A program made the translations under genes and the position numbers. The notes beneath the pieces were generated by a model. The model was not told where the DNA came from and ran no database searches. It saw nothing but the letters and a program-made list of their open reading frames with translations. From Bacteroidota bacterium (GTDB lineage Bacteria > Bacteroidota > Bacteroidia > B-17B0 > Aurantibacillaceae), in contig JAUXZS010000028.1 of the NCBI GenBank assembly GCA_030692515.1, positions 248,001 through 312,000 on the forward strand: a stretch of DNA of 64,000 nt. Direction: 5' to 3'. Each line of letters starts with the position of its first letter. The first letter of the stretch is position 1. Of the stretch, positions 1 to 10,426 are shown piece by piece.

Positions 1-1038
1 TGAATAATTTGTTTCGGCATTTTTAAATAAGGCATCAAAATCGGCAGGCTTATCTAAATCTTTACCGGTTGTTTTGTCTTTAGGGTTTGCCATATTATCA
101 TAAATATTACCTGAAACTAAAAAAAACAAAGCGTTAGTTGGGTCTTTTTCGCTAGCAGTTTTTAAATTACTTAAAGCTTCCTGTTGTTTACCTTTAGCTA
201 AAAATTGATTTGTTTCCTGAGTTAATAACCCCATATCATTAGGGAAAGCCGCTCTACCTTTTCTTAAAGCCTCAAGTGCGGCTGTAGAATCACCTTTTGA
301 AATATTTGCATTAAATATTGATTCATAATTATACGGCGTAGAAATTTTACCATCAATCATTTTTTTATTGTACTCAATAATTTTAGCGGTATTTTTTGCT
401 TTAGCAGCAGAAACACAAGCATTATAAAAATTAGCGGTGTCTTTTACTTTGTATAACATTGTGTTCATGAAACCAGTCTTATAAAAATAATCAGCAGCTT
501 CGTCATACTTTTTTGCTTTGTATTTTCCGCTGGCAATATTTCCCGATTCCATTTTCATTTGTTGAGCTACTAATGCAAATTTAATATCATCTTCACCTAA
601 CATAGAAGTGCCTTTTGTTAAACCTTCTTTTATAGTTTCCATAAATTTAGGATCTAACTCCTGAATTTTATTAAGTTCTTCGTTAGCATTCTCAAAATCA
701 GTTAAAGGCACATTACCATAAGCTAACATCGCTCTCTCGTTTTTATCAGGCGTAGTTGCTTCTAGCTTTTTTAACTCTTGTGTTAAACTATACTGATAAA
801 AAGCGTAACTAATTCTTGCTTTATAAGCATGTGTTTTACCTTGATTTTTTGTTTCTTCGTTTGATAAAGCTATATCAATTGCATCTTTTGCCTTAGTTAA
901 ATAAACTAAATCAGGTTTACCATCTTTTACAGTAGCCTCGTAATCATTTAATGATCTCCATGCTGTTTGTACTTTTGATTTTTGCGAAATACCAAAAAAT
1001 GGCACAAGGGCTAAAGTTAATATTGTTATTTTTTTCAT
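1..1038 (-). CDS. Secreted TPR-type protein, C-terminus cut by window edge
   Basis: The reading frame starts at an ATG at 1038 and stays open to base 1, so 346 residues are visible and the end of the gene lies outside the window. The N-terminus (MKKITILTLALVPFFGISQ) is a signal peptide. The rest is alpha-helical and rich in Ala, Lys and Asp, with stretches such as AALEALRKGRAAFP and GKQQEALSNLKTASEKDPTNALFF that fit tetratricopeptide repeats. It is probably periplasmic or outer-membrane associated and acts as a protein-interaction scaffold; no enzymatic motif is seen. It lies downstream of gyrA on the same strand with a 73-bp gap, so co-transcription is possible. The exact family is not recognised. 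Confidence 0.75.
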   Translation of the reverse strand, partial: MKKITILTLALVPFFGISQKSKVQTAWRSLNDYEATVKDGKPDLVYLTKAKDAIDIALSNEETKNQGKTHAYKARISYAFYQYSLTQELKKLEATTPDKNERAMLAYGNVPLTDFENANEELNKIQELDPKFMETIKEGLTKGTSMLGEDDIKFALVAQQMKMESGNIASGKYKAKKYDEAADYFYKTGFMNTMLYKVKDTANFYNACVSAAKAKNTAKIIEYNKKMIDGKISTPYNYESIFNANISKGDSTAALEALRKGRAAFPNDMGLLTQETNQFLAKGKQQEALSNLKTASEKDPTNALFFLVSGNIYDNMANPKDKTTGKDLDKPADFDALFKNAETNYS

Positions 1039-1111
1039 ATTTCTTTTTATCTGTTTATATGACGGTTATTTTTTCAATTTCCATACCAAACATTGGTATT
1101 TAACATTATTT

Positions 1112-3682
1112 TTATTCTTTTGTATCTGTTGGAGTTTCTGTTGTAGTATCTGCGTCACCCTTTGGTGTTTCAGAATCATCAGCAGTTGTATCAGTAATAG
1201 TACCTTCAACTACACCTTCATTTTCTTCTTCATCTTCGATATGATCTACTTTTGTTACTGCAGCAATCTCATCAGAATCAGAAATATTAATCAACTTAAC
1301 ACCTTGAGTAGCTCTTCCCATAACTCTTAAGGTACTTACATTTAAGCGAATTGTAATTCCATTTTTTGTAATTATCATTAAGTCGTTAGCATCGGTTACA
1401 GATTTAATACCAATTAAATTGCCGGTTTTTTCGGTAATATTAATTGTTTTAACTCCTTTACCGCCTCTATTCGTAATTCTGTATTCTTCAATATCTGAAC
1501 GTTTACCATATCCTTTTTCAGACACAACTAAAACGTTTGCATTCATATCATCAATACAGATCATACCAATAACTTCGTTATTACCCCCTTCTTCATCGTT
1601 TAAATCGATTCCAATTACCCCAGAGGCATTTCTACCCATTGGACGAACTTTAGCTTCGTTAAAACGACAAACCTTACCTAATTTAGTAGCTAACATTATT
1701 TCATTCTTACCATTAGTTAAAGCAGCTTCTAATAAAATATCTCCTTCACGAATAGTTACAGCGTTAATACCGTTAGCACGTGGACGAGTATAGGCTTCTA
1801 AAGTTGTTTTCTTAATAATACCGTTTTTAGTAGCAAGAACTATAAAGTTGTTATTAATATATTCTTCGTCGCTTAAACTGGTAACATTAATAAATGCTTT
1901 TACTTTATCGTCTGGCGCAATGCTAATTAAATTTTGAATAGCGCGGCCTTTACTTGTTTTAGTTCCTTCAGGCACTTCATAAGCTCTTAACCAAAAACAT
2001 TGTCCTTTTTCTGTAAACAACAATAAATAATTGTGAGTACTTGCAATAAACATGTGTTCAATAAAATCTTCATCGCGTGTATTAGAACCTTTACTTCCTT
2101 TACCACCTCTACCTTGCGAACGATATTCATCAAGATTAGTACGCTTCATATAACCTAAATGAGATATTGTAATCACAACATCTTCATTAGCAATCATATC
2201 TTCAATTTTAAGATCATCACCAGAATAAACAATATCAGTACGACGTTCATCGCCATACTTTTCTTTTATCTCAACTAACTCACCCTTAATGATTGAAAAA
2301 CGTAACGTTTCATTATTTAAAATTTCATTTAAATGAGCAATGGTTTTCATTAACTCTTCAAACTCTGCTTTAATTTTATCACGCTCAAGACCTGTTAGGG
2401 TTCTTAAACGCATATCTAAAATAGCACGTGCTTGAATTTCTGATAAAGAAAACTTCTCTATTAAAATATCTCTTGCAACATCTGGGCTATCACTTTCACG
2501 AATGATTTTAATTACTTCATCTAAATGATCAATTGCAATTAATAAACCTTGTAAAATGTGAGCGCGTTTTTCTGCTTGAGCTAATTCATATTTAGTTCTA
2601 CGAACAACAACTTCATGTCTGTGCTCTACAAAGTATTGAATCATATCTTTTAGATTCAACATTTGCGGACGACCTTTAACTAAAACAACATTGTTAATTG
2701 AAAATGAGGTTTGTAAAGCAGAGTACTTATATAAATTGTTTAAAACAACATTTGAGATTGCATCAGAACGTAATTCATAAACTATACGCATACCTTCTCG
2801 GTTACTCTCGTCACGAATCTCACTAATACCTTCAATTTTCTTTTCGTTACAAAGTTCCCATTGGCGCTTTATCATTTCGGCCTTATTTATTTGATAAGGA
2901 ATTTCTGTAACAATAATTCTTTCTCTATTACCGTTTGGTTCAACATTTGCTTTTGCACGCATCACAACACGTCCTCTTCCTGTATGGAAAGCTTCCTTTA
3001 CACCTTCATAACCATATATAGTTCCACCTGTTGGAAAATCAGGTGCTTTAATATGTTTCATCAAACCATCGATATCAATTTCATTATTATCGATATATGC
3101 TAAAATACCATTTATGCACTCAGTTAAATTGTGTGGCGCCAGATTAGTAGCCATACCAACTGCAATTCCTGAAGCCCCATTCATCAATAAATTAGGGATA
3201 CGCGAAGGCATAACGGTTGGCTCTGTTAATGACTCGTCAAAATTTGGGCGAAAATCAACTGTATCTTTTTCAATATCAGCAATCATTTCTTCTGCTATCT
3301 TCCTAAACCTAACTTCAGTGTAACGCATTGCAGCAGGTGGATCACCGTCTACAGAACCAAAATTTCCTTGTCCATCAACTAGCATGTAACGTAAACTCCA
3401 ATCTTGAGCCATACGAACCATGGTATCATAAACGCTAGAATCGCCATGTGGGTGATACTTTCCTAACACTTCTCCAACTATACGAGCAGACTTTTTATAA
3501 GGACGATTATGCAATACACCAAGATCTAGCATTCCATATAAAACCCTTCTGTGTACGGGCTTTAAACCATCACGCACATCAGGTAATGCACGCGATACAA
3601 TTACCGACATCGAATAATCGATGTAAGCAGTTTTCATTTCATCTTCAATATTAATCGGAATAATTTTTTCTCCCTCAGCCAT
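1112..3682 (-). CDS. gyrA: DNA gyrase subunit A
   Basis: This is the breakage-reunion subunit of gyrase, which with GyrB introduces negative supercoils. The 856 residues match the normal length. The winged-helix/tower region carries the catalytic tyrosine in MRYTEVRF (Tyr121). The quinolone-resistance region ([10 protein letters not shown]) has Ser82 and Asp86, the usual susceptible residues at the positions of E. coli Ser83 and Asp87. A GyrA box of the form QGRGGKG, in the C-terminal beta-pinwheel, separates it from ParC. The last 50 or so residues are an acidic, Thr-rich tail, common in GyrA. It diverges from clpC across a 267-bp gap. Confidence 0.98.
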   Translation of the reverse strand: MAEGEKIIPINIEDEMKTAYIDYSMSVIVSRALPDVRDGLKPVHRRVLYGMLDLGVLHNRPYKKSARIVGEVLGKYHPHGDSSVYDTMVRMAQDWSLRYMLVDGQGNFGSVDGDPPAAMRYTEVRFRKIAEEMIADIEKDTVDFRPNFDESLTEPTVMPSRIPNLLMNGASGIAVGMATNLAPHNLTECINGILAYIDNNEIDIDGLMKHIKAPDFPTGGTIYGYEGVKEAFHTGRGRVVMRAKANVEPNGNRERIIVTEIPYQINKAEMIKRQWELCNEKKIEGISEIRDESNREGMRIVYELRSDAISNVVLNNLYKYSALQTSFSINNVVLVKGRPQMLNLKDMIQYFVEHRHEVVVRRTKYELAQAEKRAHILQGLLIAIDHLDEVIKIIRESDSPDVARDILIEKFSLSEIQARAILDMRLRTLTGLERDKIKAEFEELMKTIAHLNEILNNETLRFSIIKGELVEIKEKYGDERRTDIVYSGDDLKIEDMIANEDVVITISHLGYMKRTNLDEYRSQGRGGKGSKGSNTRDEDFIEHMFIASTHNYLLLFTEKGQCFWLRAYEVPEGTKTSKGRAIQNLISIAPDDKVKAFINVTSLSDEEYINNNFIVLATKNGIIKKTTLEAYTRPRANGINAVTIREGDILLEAALTNGKNEIMLATKLGKVCRFNEAKVRPMGRNASGVIGIDLNDEEGGNNEVIGMICIDDMNANVLVVSEKGYGKRSDIEEYRITNRGGKGVKTINITEKTGNLIGIKSVTDANDLMIITKNGITIRLNVSTLRVMGRATQGVKLINISDSDEIAAVTKVDHIEDEEENEGVVEGTITDTTADDSETPKGDADTTTETPTDTKE

Positions 3683-3949
3683 ATTTCTTTTTCTATTTAA
3701 TTTTTAATTTTCTTACTATTATGATGCTCTTTTGTCAGCTAATTTTACTGCAACTATCCTTAAATAATTACGTATAAAAATTTAAACTTTGAACCCATGA
3801 AAGTACCGAAAAATCAACAAATATGCTCAAAACTTATCAACAAAAATTTTGTTAAAAAAACCATATTCTAAATTTATCTTTCCGATTTTTAAAGACTATT
3901 TTTGACTTTGGCATTATATATGTAATTTAACCTATTAAAATAAGAACTT

Positions 3950-6496
3950 ATGGAAGCAAAATTTTCGCCCAGAGTAAAAGATGTTATCACTTATAGCCGT
4001 GAAGAGGCTTTAAGATTAGGGCACGATTATATAGGTCTTGAGCATTTAATGCTTGGGATGATTAGAGAAGGAGATGGCGTTGGAATGCGTTTATTAAAGA
4101 ATCTCGGCATTGAGGTTGCTGAATTTCGCAGAAACATTGAACAGAATCTTACACCAGGATTAAGAAAATCAAATAATCTGGCAAACATCCCTTTAGTAAA
4201 ACAAGCCGAAAAGACACTAAAACTGACATATTTGGAGGCTAAGACCTTTAAATCGATACAAATTGGCACAGAGCATTTATTACTTTGTATTTTAAAAGAC
4301 AATGATAACATTGTTACTAAAACACTTTTAAAATCAGGAGTTGATTACGATGCTGTACGTGCTGAATTAGAAGGCTTTTTAGATAGTCCTAGCAAAATAG
4401 AAAATTCTGCTGCTGGTGATGAGGATGAAGGTGAAGAAGCAAGTTTTGGCGGTGGTAGTAATACTGGAAGCCAGAAAAAACAAGGTGAGAGTAAATCAAA
4501 AACTCCTGTGTTAGACAATTTTGGTAGAGATTTAACCAAAATGGCAGAAGATGGAAAGTTAGATCCTGTTGTTGGCCGCGAAAAAGAAATAGAGCGTGTA
4601 TCACAAATATTATCTCGTCGTAAAAAGAATAATCCGATTTTAATTGGTGAGCCTGGTGTGGGTAAATCTAGTATCGCAGAAGGTTTGGCTTTAAGAATTG
4701 TTCAGCGTAAAGTATCGCGTGTTTTATTTGGTAAGCGAGTAGTTACTTTAGATTTAGCTTCTTTAGTGGCAGGTACAAAATACCGTGGTCAATTTGAAGA
4801 GCGTATGAAAGCGGTAATGAACGAACTTGAAAAAAGTCCGGATGTTATTTTATTTATTGATGAGATTCATACTATAATTGGAGCTGGTGGTGCAAGCGGA
4901 AGTTTAGATGCCAGTAACATGTTTAAGCCTGCTTTAGCGCGTGGCGAAATACAATGTATTGGTGCAACTACCCTAGATGAGTACCGTCAGTATATTGAGA
5001 AAGATGGAGCTTTAGAGCGTCGTTTTCAAAAAGTATTAATTGAGCCAGCTACTCCGGATGAAACTTTACAGATTTTAAATAACATAAAATCAAAATACGA
5101 AGAGCATCATAACGTAACGTATACTGACGATGCAATAAAAGCTTGTGTTACTTTAACTGCAAGATATATTACCGACAGACATTTACCGGATAAAGCAATT
5201 GATGCATTAGATGAAGCTGGAAGTCGTGTTCACATTACAAATATTAATGTTCCTGAAAATATTTTAGAAATCGAAAAGAAGATTGAAGACATTAAGGAAT
5301 TAAAAAATCAAGTTGTTCGTTCTCAAAAATATGAAGAGGCAGCAAGATTACGTGATACTGAAAAAAACTTACAAACTGAATTAGAAGTTGCTAAAAAAGC
5401 TTGGGAAGAAGAAACTAAACAAAATAGAATAGCTGTAACCGAAGACAATGTTGCTGATGTTGTAAGTATGATGAGTGGCGTACCTGTTCAACGTGTTAAC
5501 CAAAACGAAAGTGAAAAGTTGGTTAAGATGAATGAATCAATAAAAGGTAAAGTTATTGGTCAAGACAAAGCCGTTGCTAAAGTTGTAAAAGCTATTCAAC
5601 GTAACCGTGCTGGTTTAAAAGACCCTAACAAGCCAATAGGTTCATTTATATTTTTAGGTCCTACCGGGGTTGGTAAAACGCAATTAGCTAAAATTTTAGC
5701 AAGACAATTATTTGATAATGACGATGCCTTAATTCGTATCGACATGAGCGAGTACATGGAAAAATTTGCTGTAACACGTTTAATTGGTGCTCCTCCGGGA
5801 TACGTTGGTTACGAAGAGGGTGGACAATTAACTGAAAAAGTTCGTCGTCATCCCTACTCTGTTATTTTATTAGATGAGATTGAAAAAGCACATCCAGATG
5901 TATTTAACATGCTATTGCAAGTATTAGATGATGGACAGTTAACAGATAGTTTAGGTAGAAAAATTGATTTTAAGAATACCATTATCATTATGACTTCTAA
6001 CATTGGAGCTCGTCAGTTAAAAGATTTTGGAACTGGTGTTGGATTTGGAACTCAAACTAGAAAAGAAGGAGAAGATGAAGCATCTCAAGGCATTATTCAA
6101 AATGCATTAAAGAAAGCTTTTGCTCCAGAATTTTTAAATCGTATTGATGATGTGGTAATGTTTAACTCTTTAGAGAAAGCAGATATTCATAAAATTATTG
6201 ATATTGAATTAGCTCATTTATTTGGAAGAGTTACAGGTTTAGGCTACCATATTAAAATTACCGATGCCGCTAAAGATTACATTGTTGAAAAAGGTTACGA
6301 TGCTAATTACGGCGCAAGACCTTTAAAACGTGCTATTCAGAAGTACTTAGAAGATCCTATGGCTGAAGAAATTATTAAAAACAATTTAGCAGAAGGTGAT
6401 GAAATTGAAGTTGATTACGACAAAGAAAAAGATGAAGTAATTGTATCGGCTCATAAACCTAAAGGCAAAAAAGGTAAAAAAGAAGATAAAGCTTAA
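3950..6496 (+). CDS. clpC: ATP-dependent Clp protease ATP-binding subunit ClpC
   Basis: This Hsp100 unfoldase feeds proteins to ClpP or disaggregates them in the cytoplasm. The 848 residues show the ClpC order: a Clp N-terminal repeat domain (about 1-145), a Gly/Ser/Lys linker, a first AAA+ module with Walker A GEPGVGKS near residue 233 and Walker [11 protein letters not shown], a short UVR-like coiled middle segment (about 440-480) that separates ClpC from ClpB, and a second AAA+ module with Walker A GPTGVGKT near 570 and Walker [14 protein letters not shown]. The C-terminus is a Lys-rich tail. The gene stands alone, and a strong hairpin terminator follows 55 bp downstream. A TATATATG box about 30 bp before the start is a weak promoter candidate. 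Confidence 0.95.
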   Translation: MEAKFSPRVKDVITYSREEALRLGHDYIGLEHLMLGMIREGDGVGMRLLKNLGIEVAEFRRNIEQNLTPGLRKSNNLANIPLVKQAEKTLKLTYLEAKTFKSIQIGTEHLLLCILKDNDNIVTKTLLKSGVDYDAVRAELEGFLDSPSKIENSAAGDEDEGEEASFGGGSNTGSQKKQGESKSKTPVLDNFGRDLTKMAEDGKLDPVVGREKEIERVSQILSRRKKNNPILIGEPGVGKSSIAEGLALRIVQRKVSRVLFGKRVVTLDLASLVAGTKYRGQFEERMKAVMNELEKSPDVILFIDEIHTIIGAGGASGSLDASNMFKPALARGEIQCIGATTLDEYRQYIEKDGALERRFQKVLIEPATPDETLQILNNIKSKYEEHHNVTYTDDAIKACVTLTARYITDRHLPDKAIDALDEAGSRVHITNINVPENILEIEKKIEDIKELKNQVVRSQKYEEAARLRDTEKNLQTELEVAKKAWEEETKQNRIAVTEDNVADVVSMMSGVPVQRVNQNESEKLVKMNESIKGKVIGQDKAVAKVVKAIQRNRAGLKDPNKPIGSFIFLGPTGVGKTQLAKILARQLFDNDDALIRIDMSEYMEKFAVTRLIGAPPGYVGYEEGGQLTEKVRRHPYSVILLDEIEKAHPDVFNMLLQVLDDGQLTDSLGRKIDFKNTIIIMTSNIGARQLKDFGTGVGFGTQTRKEGEDEASQGIIQNALKKAFAPEFLNRIDDVVMFNSLEKADIHKIIDIELAHLFGRVTGLGYHIKITDAAKDYIVEKGYDANYGARPLKRAIQKYLEDPMAEEIIKNNLAEGDEIEVDYDKEKDEVIVSAHKPKGKKGKKEDKA

Positions 6497-6503
6497 ACTC
6501 GAA

Positions 6504-6521
6504 TCCCGATAGCTATCGGGA
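6504..6521. repeat. 18-bp perfect palindrome TCCCGATAGCTATCGGGA, copy 1
   Basis: The sequence is a perfect self-complementary 18-mer 7 bp after the clpC stop codon. The same 18-mer recurs at 28151-28168 and 28819-28836, there inside broken tRNA-Leu copies. It has no loop, so it would form a cruciform or an RNA hairpin only with strained inner pairs. It is most likely a dispersed palindromic repeat of this genome. It could also act as a processing or attenuation site in the clpC transcript. Confidence 0.8.
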
Positions 6522-6550
6522 ATAAATTAGAGATTATAAATTTTAAATTA

Positions 6551-6581
6551 AAACCCCTAACAGAAATGTTGGGGTTTTTTG
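6551..6581 (+). terminator. Rho-independent terminator of clpC
   Basis: An AAACCCC arm with one bulged base, then AACA, a GAAA loop, TGTT and GGGGTTTTTT form a stem of about 11 bp followed by a T-run. It lies 55 bp after the clpC stop. Confidence 0.85.
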
Positions 6582-6663
6582 TTTATTCCGTCATTGCGGG
6601 GGTATGAAGCACCCTACAACTTTTGGTGTCAAATATATTCACAACCGTTTTTAATTTATATGC

Positions 6664-6684
6664 AGAAGGATTACAAATCCTTCT
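6664..6684. repeat. 21-bp ATTACAAAT palindrome, variant A
   Basis: Arms of 9 bp (AGAAGGATT and AATCCTTCT) flank an ACA spacer. The layout is the same as the elements at 6745-6765 and 7131-7151, with different outer bases that remain paired, so this is a family with compensated arms. Confidence 0.75.
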
Positions 6685-6744
6685 GAGCGGAATGACAATA
6701 CGTTAAACGTTAGTAAACGTTTTGTTATATCAAAGTAAACATTC

Positions 6745-6765
6745 CGCAGAATTACAAATTCTGCG
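6745..6765. repeat. 21-bp ATTACAAAT palindrome, variant B, copy 1
   Basis: Arms CGCAGAATT and AATTCTGCG flank ACA. The sequence is identical to 7131-7151, 386 bp downstream. Confidence 0.8.
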
Positions 6766-6774
6766 AAGCCCACT

Positions 6775-6846
6775 CGTCATTGCGACGAAGGAAGCAATCT
6801 CAAACAATGTGTGAGATTGCTTCGGGCGAAAAGCCTCGCAATGACG
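6775..6846. repeat. Nested palindrome of the CGTCATTGCGA type
   Basis: Outer arms CGTCATTGCGA and TCGCAATGACG enclose inner arms GAAGCAATCTCA and TGAGATTGCTTC. The whole would fold into one long interrupted hairpin. This sequence type is a familiar dispersed repeat in several bacterial groups. Confidence 0.75.
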
Positions 6847-7130
6847 CTCAATAATTACGCCAAGCACAACTTAACTTATCGGCCTTTTAAAATTTTGCGT
6901 AAGAAAATCTTTATACGTCAAAAGCGTTGGCTTGTGTGAGGAGGGCAAACTGCCAGTGGCTGTTTGAGCCAGCAGGTGTTCGCGCATTGGCTGTTCGCGA
7001 AGCGCTTAAATCATCAGCTTGAAGCATAAAGATTTTTAGCAAAATTTTAAGAAGCCTTGATTTTTTGCTTACTTTTTTATCAAGAAAAAAGTAAGTCCAA
7101 AATAAAACATTTAGTCTTTTTGAATTTTTC

Positions 7131-7151
7131 CGCAGAATTACAAATTCTGCG
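7131..7151. repeat. 21-bp ATTACAAAT palindrome, variant B, copy 2
   Basis: It is an exact copy of the element at 6745-6765, extended by one more pair (C and G outside). It lies near the 5' edge of the minus-strand open frame rejected here. Confidence 0.8.
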
Positions 7152-7238
7152 GAGCAGAGTGGCCAAAGGCCGAGGGAGGTTTTGCGCTTTAACAAAATGA
7201 AGATTCAGGACATTTCCCTCCTCCGCCCTTTGGGCACC

Positions 7239-7254
7239 CTCCTCAAAGAGGAGG
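7239..7254. repeat. CTCCTC-AAA-GAGGAG hairpin
   Basis: This is a short GC-rich inverted repeat preceded by CCTCCGCCCTTTGGG. It looks like another dispersed-repeat fragment and has no T-run, so it is not called a terminator. Confidence 0.5.
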
Positions 7255-7376
7255 ATAAGTTGCGTTTGCTTACGCGGAGCAAAATAAAATGGCTCGATTT
7301 TCTTTGTTACTTTTTTTGATAAAAAAATTTACGAAAAATATTTAATTAAGTACTCGTTTTGGCATGGCCGATGCTA

Positions 7377-8717
7377 TTACTTATAAAACAACCACTTCCC
7401 TATCTCTCTCCAACTTGTTTTTTTGCCATACATTAAAATACCAGTACGATAAATTTTGCCTGCTAACCACGTTGTAAAAACAAAGGATACAAATAAAATA
7501 CTTAAGGATAAAACTAACTCCCACAATGGTACACCATTCGTTATTCTTGACATCATCACAATTGGTGATGTAAACGGAATAATGGAACCCCAAAATACAG
7601 TTGATGAATCGGGATCCATAATGGTTTTTGTGGCTATAAAATACCCTACCATTAATGGTATCATTACCGGAGTTATAAATTGTTGAGAGTCGGCTTCCGA
7701 ATCGACAGCACTTCCAATAGCGGCCATAATTGAGCTGTAGAACAAATAGCCGCCAATAAAATAAAGTACAAAACAAATAAACACTTCCATGAAATTAATT
7801 TTTTGAATTTTTTTAAGTAAATCAAAAACCTCTAATTTATCGTCAAATTTTTCTAACTGACTAAAATTAACATTGGTGCCACCTTTTTTTACTAACTCTT
7901 GTTGCGATTCAAAAATTTTTAATTGAGATGAAACATCTTTTAAAAAGATAGTAGATAAAACAGTTGTTAATGCAAAGGTAATAATGCCCATTATTATAAA
8001 TTGAATAATACCCAAAATAGCAACACCAATAATTTTACCCAACATTAATTCAAATGGTTTAACAGATGATACAATTACTTCTACAATGCGGTTTGTTTTT
8101 TCTTCCATCACACTTCTAAACACCATCATACCGTACATTAAAATAAACATAAACATTAAAGCGCCAGTTAAAAATCCAAATAAACCAAAACTCGCCTGCT
8201 CCTCAGTATTACCTTTATCATTAACTTTTTCTAAAATAATTTTTATGCTTTGTTTTGAATTAGAAATAATAGTTGGGTCAATGTTATTAGCCTTTAATTT
8301 ATTTTCATAAACAATGCGTTCCATTTGGTCTTTAATGTATGTTTGAAAAGCAAAACCAGGAGATTTTTTATAGAATAATTTAGTAGCCCCTGCCCCACCC
8401 TCTATAATTGTAGGAGAAATCCATAATACGCATGAAAATCCTTTGCCTGAAAATTCTGAAACAGCTTTTTCTAAGTTATCATTTGAAAAAGAAAGTGAAA
8501 TATAATCGTTACCAACTAATTTATCGCCAAATAATTTTGAATCATCAATTACTAAAACATTTTGTTCTGTTTTTTCTGACTGAGTCATTTTTATCATAAA
8601 GGCCAAAAAGCCTGTTATTAGCAATGGCGCTAAAATCGTCATGATAATAAATGTTTTATTGGTAAGCTTTGATTTTATCTCGCGCCCAATTATTAATCTA
8701 ATTTTTCTCATTTTCAA
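7377..8717 (-). CDS. ABC-2 type transporter permease (NatB-like)
   Basis: This 446-residue inner-membrane subunit has the NatB/ABC-2 layout. One transmembrane helix near residues 20-45 is followed by a large periplasmic loop (about 45-185) and then five or six helices from about 185 to the end. One cytoplasmic loop contains EEKTNRIVEVIVSSVKPFELMLGKIIG, a hallmark stretch of the family. It ends with KWLFYK. The ATPase gene lies 6 bp upstream, so the two are made together. The likely role is export of a small ion, lipid or peptide; the substrate cannot be told. Confidence 0.9.
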   Translation of the reverse strand: MKMRKIRLIIGREIKSKLTNKTFIIMTILAPLLITGFLAFMIKMTQSEKTEQNVLVIDDSKLFGDKLVGNDYISLSFSNDNLEKAVSEFSGKGFSCVLWISPTIIEGGAGATKLFYKKSPGFAFQTYIKDQMERIVYENKLKANNIDPTIISNSKQSIKIILEKVNDKGNTEEQASFGLFGFLTGALMFMFILMYGMMVFRSVMEEKTNRIVEVIVSSVKPFELMLGKIIGVAILGIIQFIIMGIITFALTTVLSTIFLKDVSSQLKIFESQQELVKKGGTNVNFSQLEKFDDKLEVFDLLKKIQKINFMEVFICFVLYFIGGYLFYSSIMAAIGSAVDSEADSQQFITPVMIPLMVGYFIATKTIMDPDSSTVFWGSIIPFTSPIVMMSRITNGVPLWELVLSLSILFVSFVFTTWLAGKIYRTGILMYGKKTSWREIGKWLFYK

Positions 8718-8723
8718 TTTTAT

Positions 8724-9677
8724 TTATTCTGTATAATTACTTTTTGTACCAACAACTTCATTACCTTGATTAACTTTCATGATAAAAATATCATTCATAC
8801 TTGGTATCAATTCGTTAAACGAATGTATTTCAATAGTTGGTAAAACAGCTTGTAAAAACTGGCTTCCTGTAATAGTATTTGCTAATTTTAAGGTAACCGT
8901 ATGAATTTCATCCTCGGTATGTTTCTCTACAATCTCTCCAGCAGTCCATAACGCATTTGTAAAGCCTAACAAATTTCCCTTAAAAGAAATTTTGTAAGTA
9001 TTTGTACGGAAGGTTTTGCGAATATCTTTTACCGAACCATCTAATATTTTTTCAGCCTTATTAATTAAACAAATATTATCACAAAGCTCTTCAACACTTC
9101 CCATATTGTGAGTTGAAAAAATAACAGTTGCGCCGTTTTTGCGAAGTTCTAAAATTTCGTTCTTAATTAATTGCGCATTAATTGGGTCGAAACCACTAAA
9201 AGGTTCATCTAAAATCAAGAGCTCCGGTTCGTGAATTACAGTAACAATAAACTGAACTTTTTGTTGCATTCCTTTACTGAGTTCTTCAATCTTTTTTTTC
9301 CACCAGCTTTGCATTTCAAACTTTTCGAACCAAAAGCTTAATCGTTTTTTTGCATCGGTCTTGCTTAAACCTTTTAATTGTGCGAGATAAAGTACTTGGT
9401 CGCCAACAGACATTTTTTTATAAAGACCTCTTTCTTCCGGTAAATAACCAATGCGCTCAACATGTTTTGGATTTAATTTTTCGCCTTTAAATAAAATTTC
9501 GCCTTTATCTGGACCTGTAATTTGGTTAATGATTCTAATTAAAGAAGTTTTTCCGGCGCCATTAGGACCCAATAAACCAAATATTGATTTCTCGGCAACA
9601 TTTATGGAAATATCGTTTAAAGCAACATGGTTGCTATATTTTTTTGAAACATTTTTTATTTGAAGAATATCTGCCAT
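8724..9677 (-). CDS. ABC transporter ATP-binding protein (NatA-like)
   Basis: The 317 residues hold a complete nucleotide-binding domain: Walker A GPNGAGKTS near residue 37, Q-loop region, signature LSKGMQQKVQ, Walker B LLILDEPFSGFDP and the switch histidine in FSTHNM. A DUF4162-like C-terminal extension of about 80 residues follows, as in NatA and related exporters. It powers the permease encoded 6 bp downstream. It lies 30 bp after the DUF502 gene, so the three probably form one operon. Confidence 0.92.
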   Translation of the reverse strand: MADILQIKNVSKKYSNHVALNDISINVAEKSIFGLLGPNGAGKTSLIRIINQITGPDKGEILFKGEKLNPKHVERIGYLPEERGLYKKMSVGDQVLYLAQLKGLSKTDAKKRLSFWFEKFEMQSWWKKKIEELSKGMQQKVQFIVTVIHEPELLILDEPFSGFDPINAQLIKNEILELRKNGATVIFSTHNMGSVEELCDNICLINKAEKILDGSVKDIRKTFRTNTYKISFKGNLLGFTNALWTAGEIVEKHTEDEIHTVTLKLANTITGSQFLQAVLPTIEIHSFNELIPSMNDIFIMKVNQGNEVVGTKSNYTE

Positions 9678-9707
9678 TATATATTTAATTTCTAAAATTA
9701 AGAACTA

Positions 9708-10280
9708 CTACTCATCTTTTTCTGTTACACCACCACTTACAACAAACTTCATAGTGTCTGCGGCATCTGCATTTAAAGGTTTAATGTTTTTACTTGGAAC
9801 AATTATTAATCTACCAGATAATGAATATGACATAGGTAAATAGACTGCAACTTTATCCTTAATCTGAAAATCTTTAAGATCTTCTTGAGTTATAAAACCA
9901 ATTTCTTCAATTTCTGCTAAAGGATTCGTAAGCACAAGAACAGGTTTATTAAAACGTTTTTTGTTTCCAACAAAGGCATTAGTAAAATCTTTTATTGGCG
10001 AATAAATGTGACGAATAAAAGGAGCGTGTTCTAATTTATCTTCTAAAAAATTAAAAAATTGTTTAAATACAAATGAAGAAGCTAATATGCCAATTACTGA
10101 AATAAAGCCTACTGTTACTATTAAACCTAAAACGGTATTTAAAATAGTTATTTCGCTATAACCAATAAAGGAAAATAAACCTGTAAAAAAATCGAAAAGT
10201 TTTGAAAGTATAGCAAGTGTTATTATTAATGGGATAAAGAGAATTAAACCCTGAATAAAATATTTAAGAAATTGTTTCAT
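9708..10280 (-). CDS. DUF502 family membrane protein
   Basis: The 190-residue protein has two N-terminal transmembrane helices (about 5-30 and 45-75), followed by a soluble domain with LEHAPFIRHIYSPIKDFTNAF and the PTSPNP-like region typical of DUF502. The function of the family is not established. It is first in the operon with the ABC exporter, which hints at a membrane-related role, but this is inference only. Confidence 0.85.
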   Translation of the reverse strand: MKQFLKYFIQGLILFIPLIITLAILSKLFDFFTGLFSFIGYSEITILNTVLGLIVTVGFISVIGILASSFVFKQFFNFLEDKLEHAPFIRHIYSPIKDFTNAFVGNKKRFNKPVLVLTNPLAEIEEIGFITQEDLKDFQIKDKVAVYLPMSYSLSGRLIIVPSKNIKPLNADAADTMKFVVSGGVTEKDE

Positions 10281-10402
10281 GTTAAGCTATTAGCAAATTT
10301 AAAGTATAAAACTTTGATAAAAGTATTCAATTCAATATAAAATTTAACATTATACCTTTCATTAAATCATAACAAAAAATACCTAAATCATCCGATTATT
10401 AA

Positions 10403-10410
10403 TATATTTG
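10403..10410 (+). promoter_or_regulatory. TATATTTG -7 box upstream of the DUF1761 gene
   Basis: TATATTTG matches the Bacteroidota consensus TAnnTTTG exactly and lies 17 bp before the ATG at 10427. No clear -33 element was identified. Confidence 0.55.
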
Positions 10411-10426
10411 ATTAAAAATCAAGGTT

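Larger units (their letters stand above)
6590..7376. repeat. Gene-free patch of stacked dispersed repeats
   Basis: This 790-bp stretch between clpC and the ABC permease holds no credible gene. It contains two identical palindromes and one related palindrome built on ATTACAAAT, a long nested palindrome of the CGTCATTGCGA...GCAATGACG type, a GC-richer segment around 6910-7030, and a CTCCTC-AAA-GAGGAG hairpin. An open frame on the minus strand at 6911-7195 runs through the repeats, has no start signal or recognisable domain, and is treated as spurious. The patch looks like a sink for small palindromic elements. Confidence 0.7.

Noticed and set aside
1419-3654. Open frames on the plus strand opposite gyrA
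   Set aside because: They are antisense to a well-matched gene with no independent support.
6911-7195. Open frame of 94 codons on the minus strand
   Set aside because: It runs through two dispersed repeats, has no ribosome site or domain, and is better explained as a repeat-borne frame.
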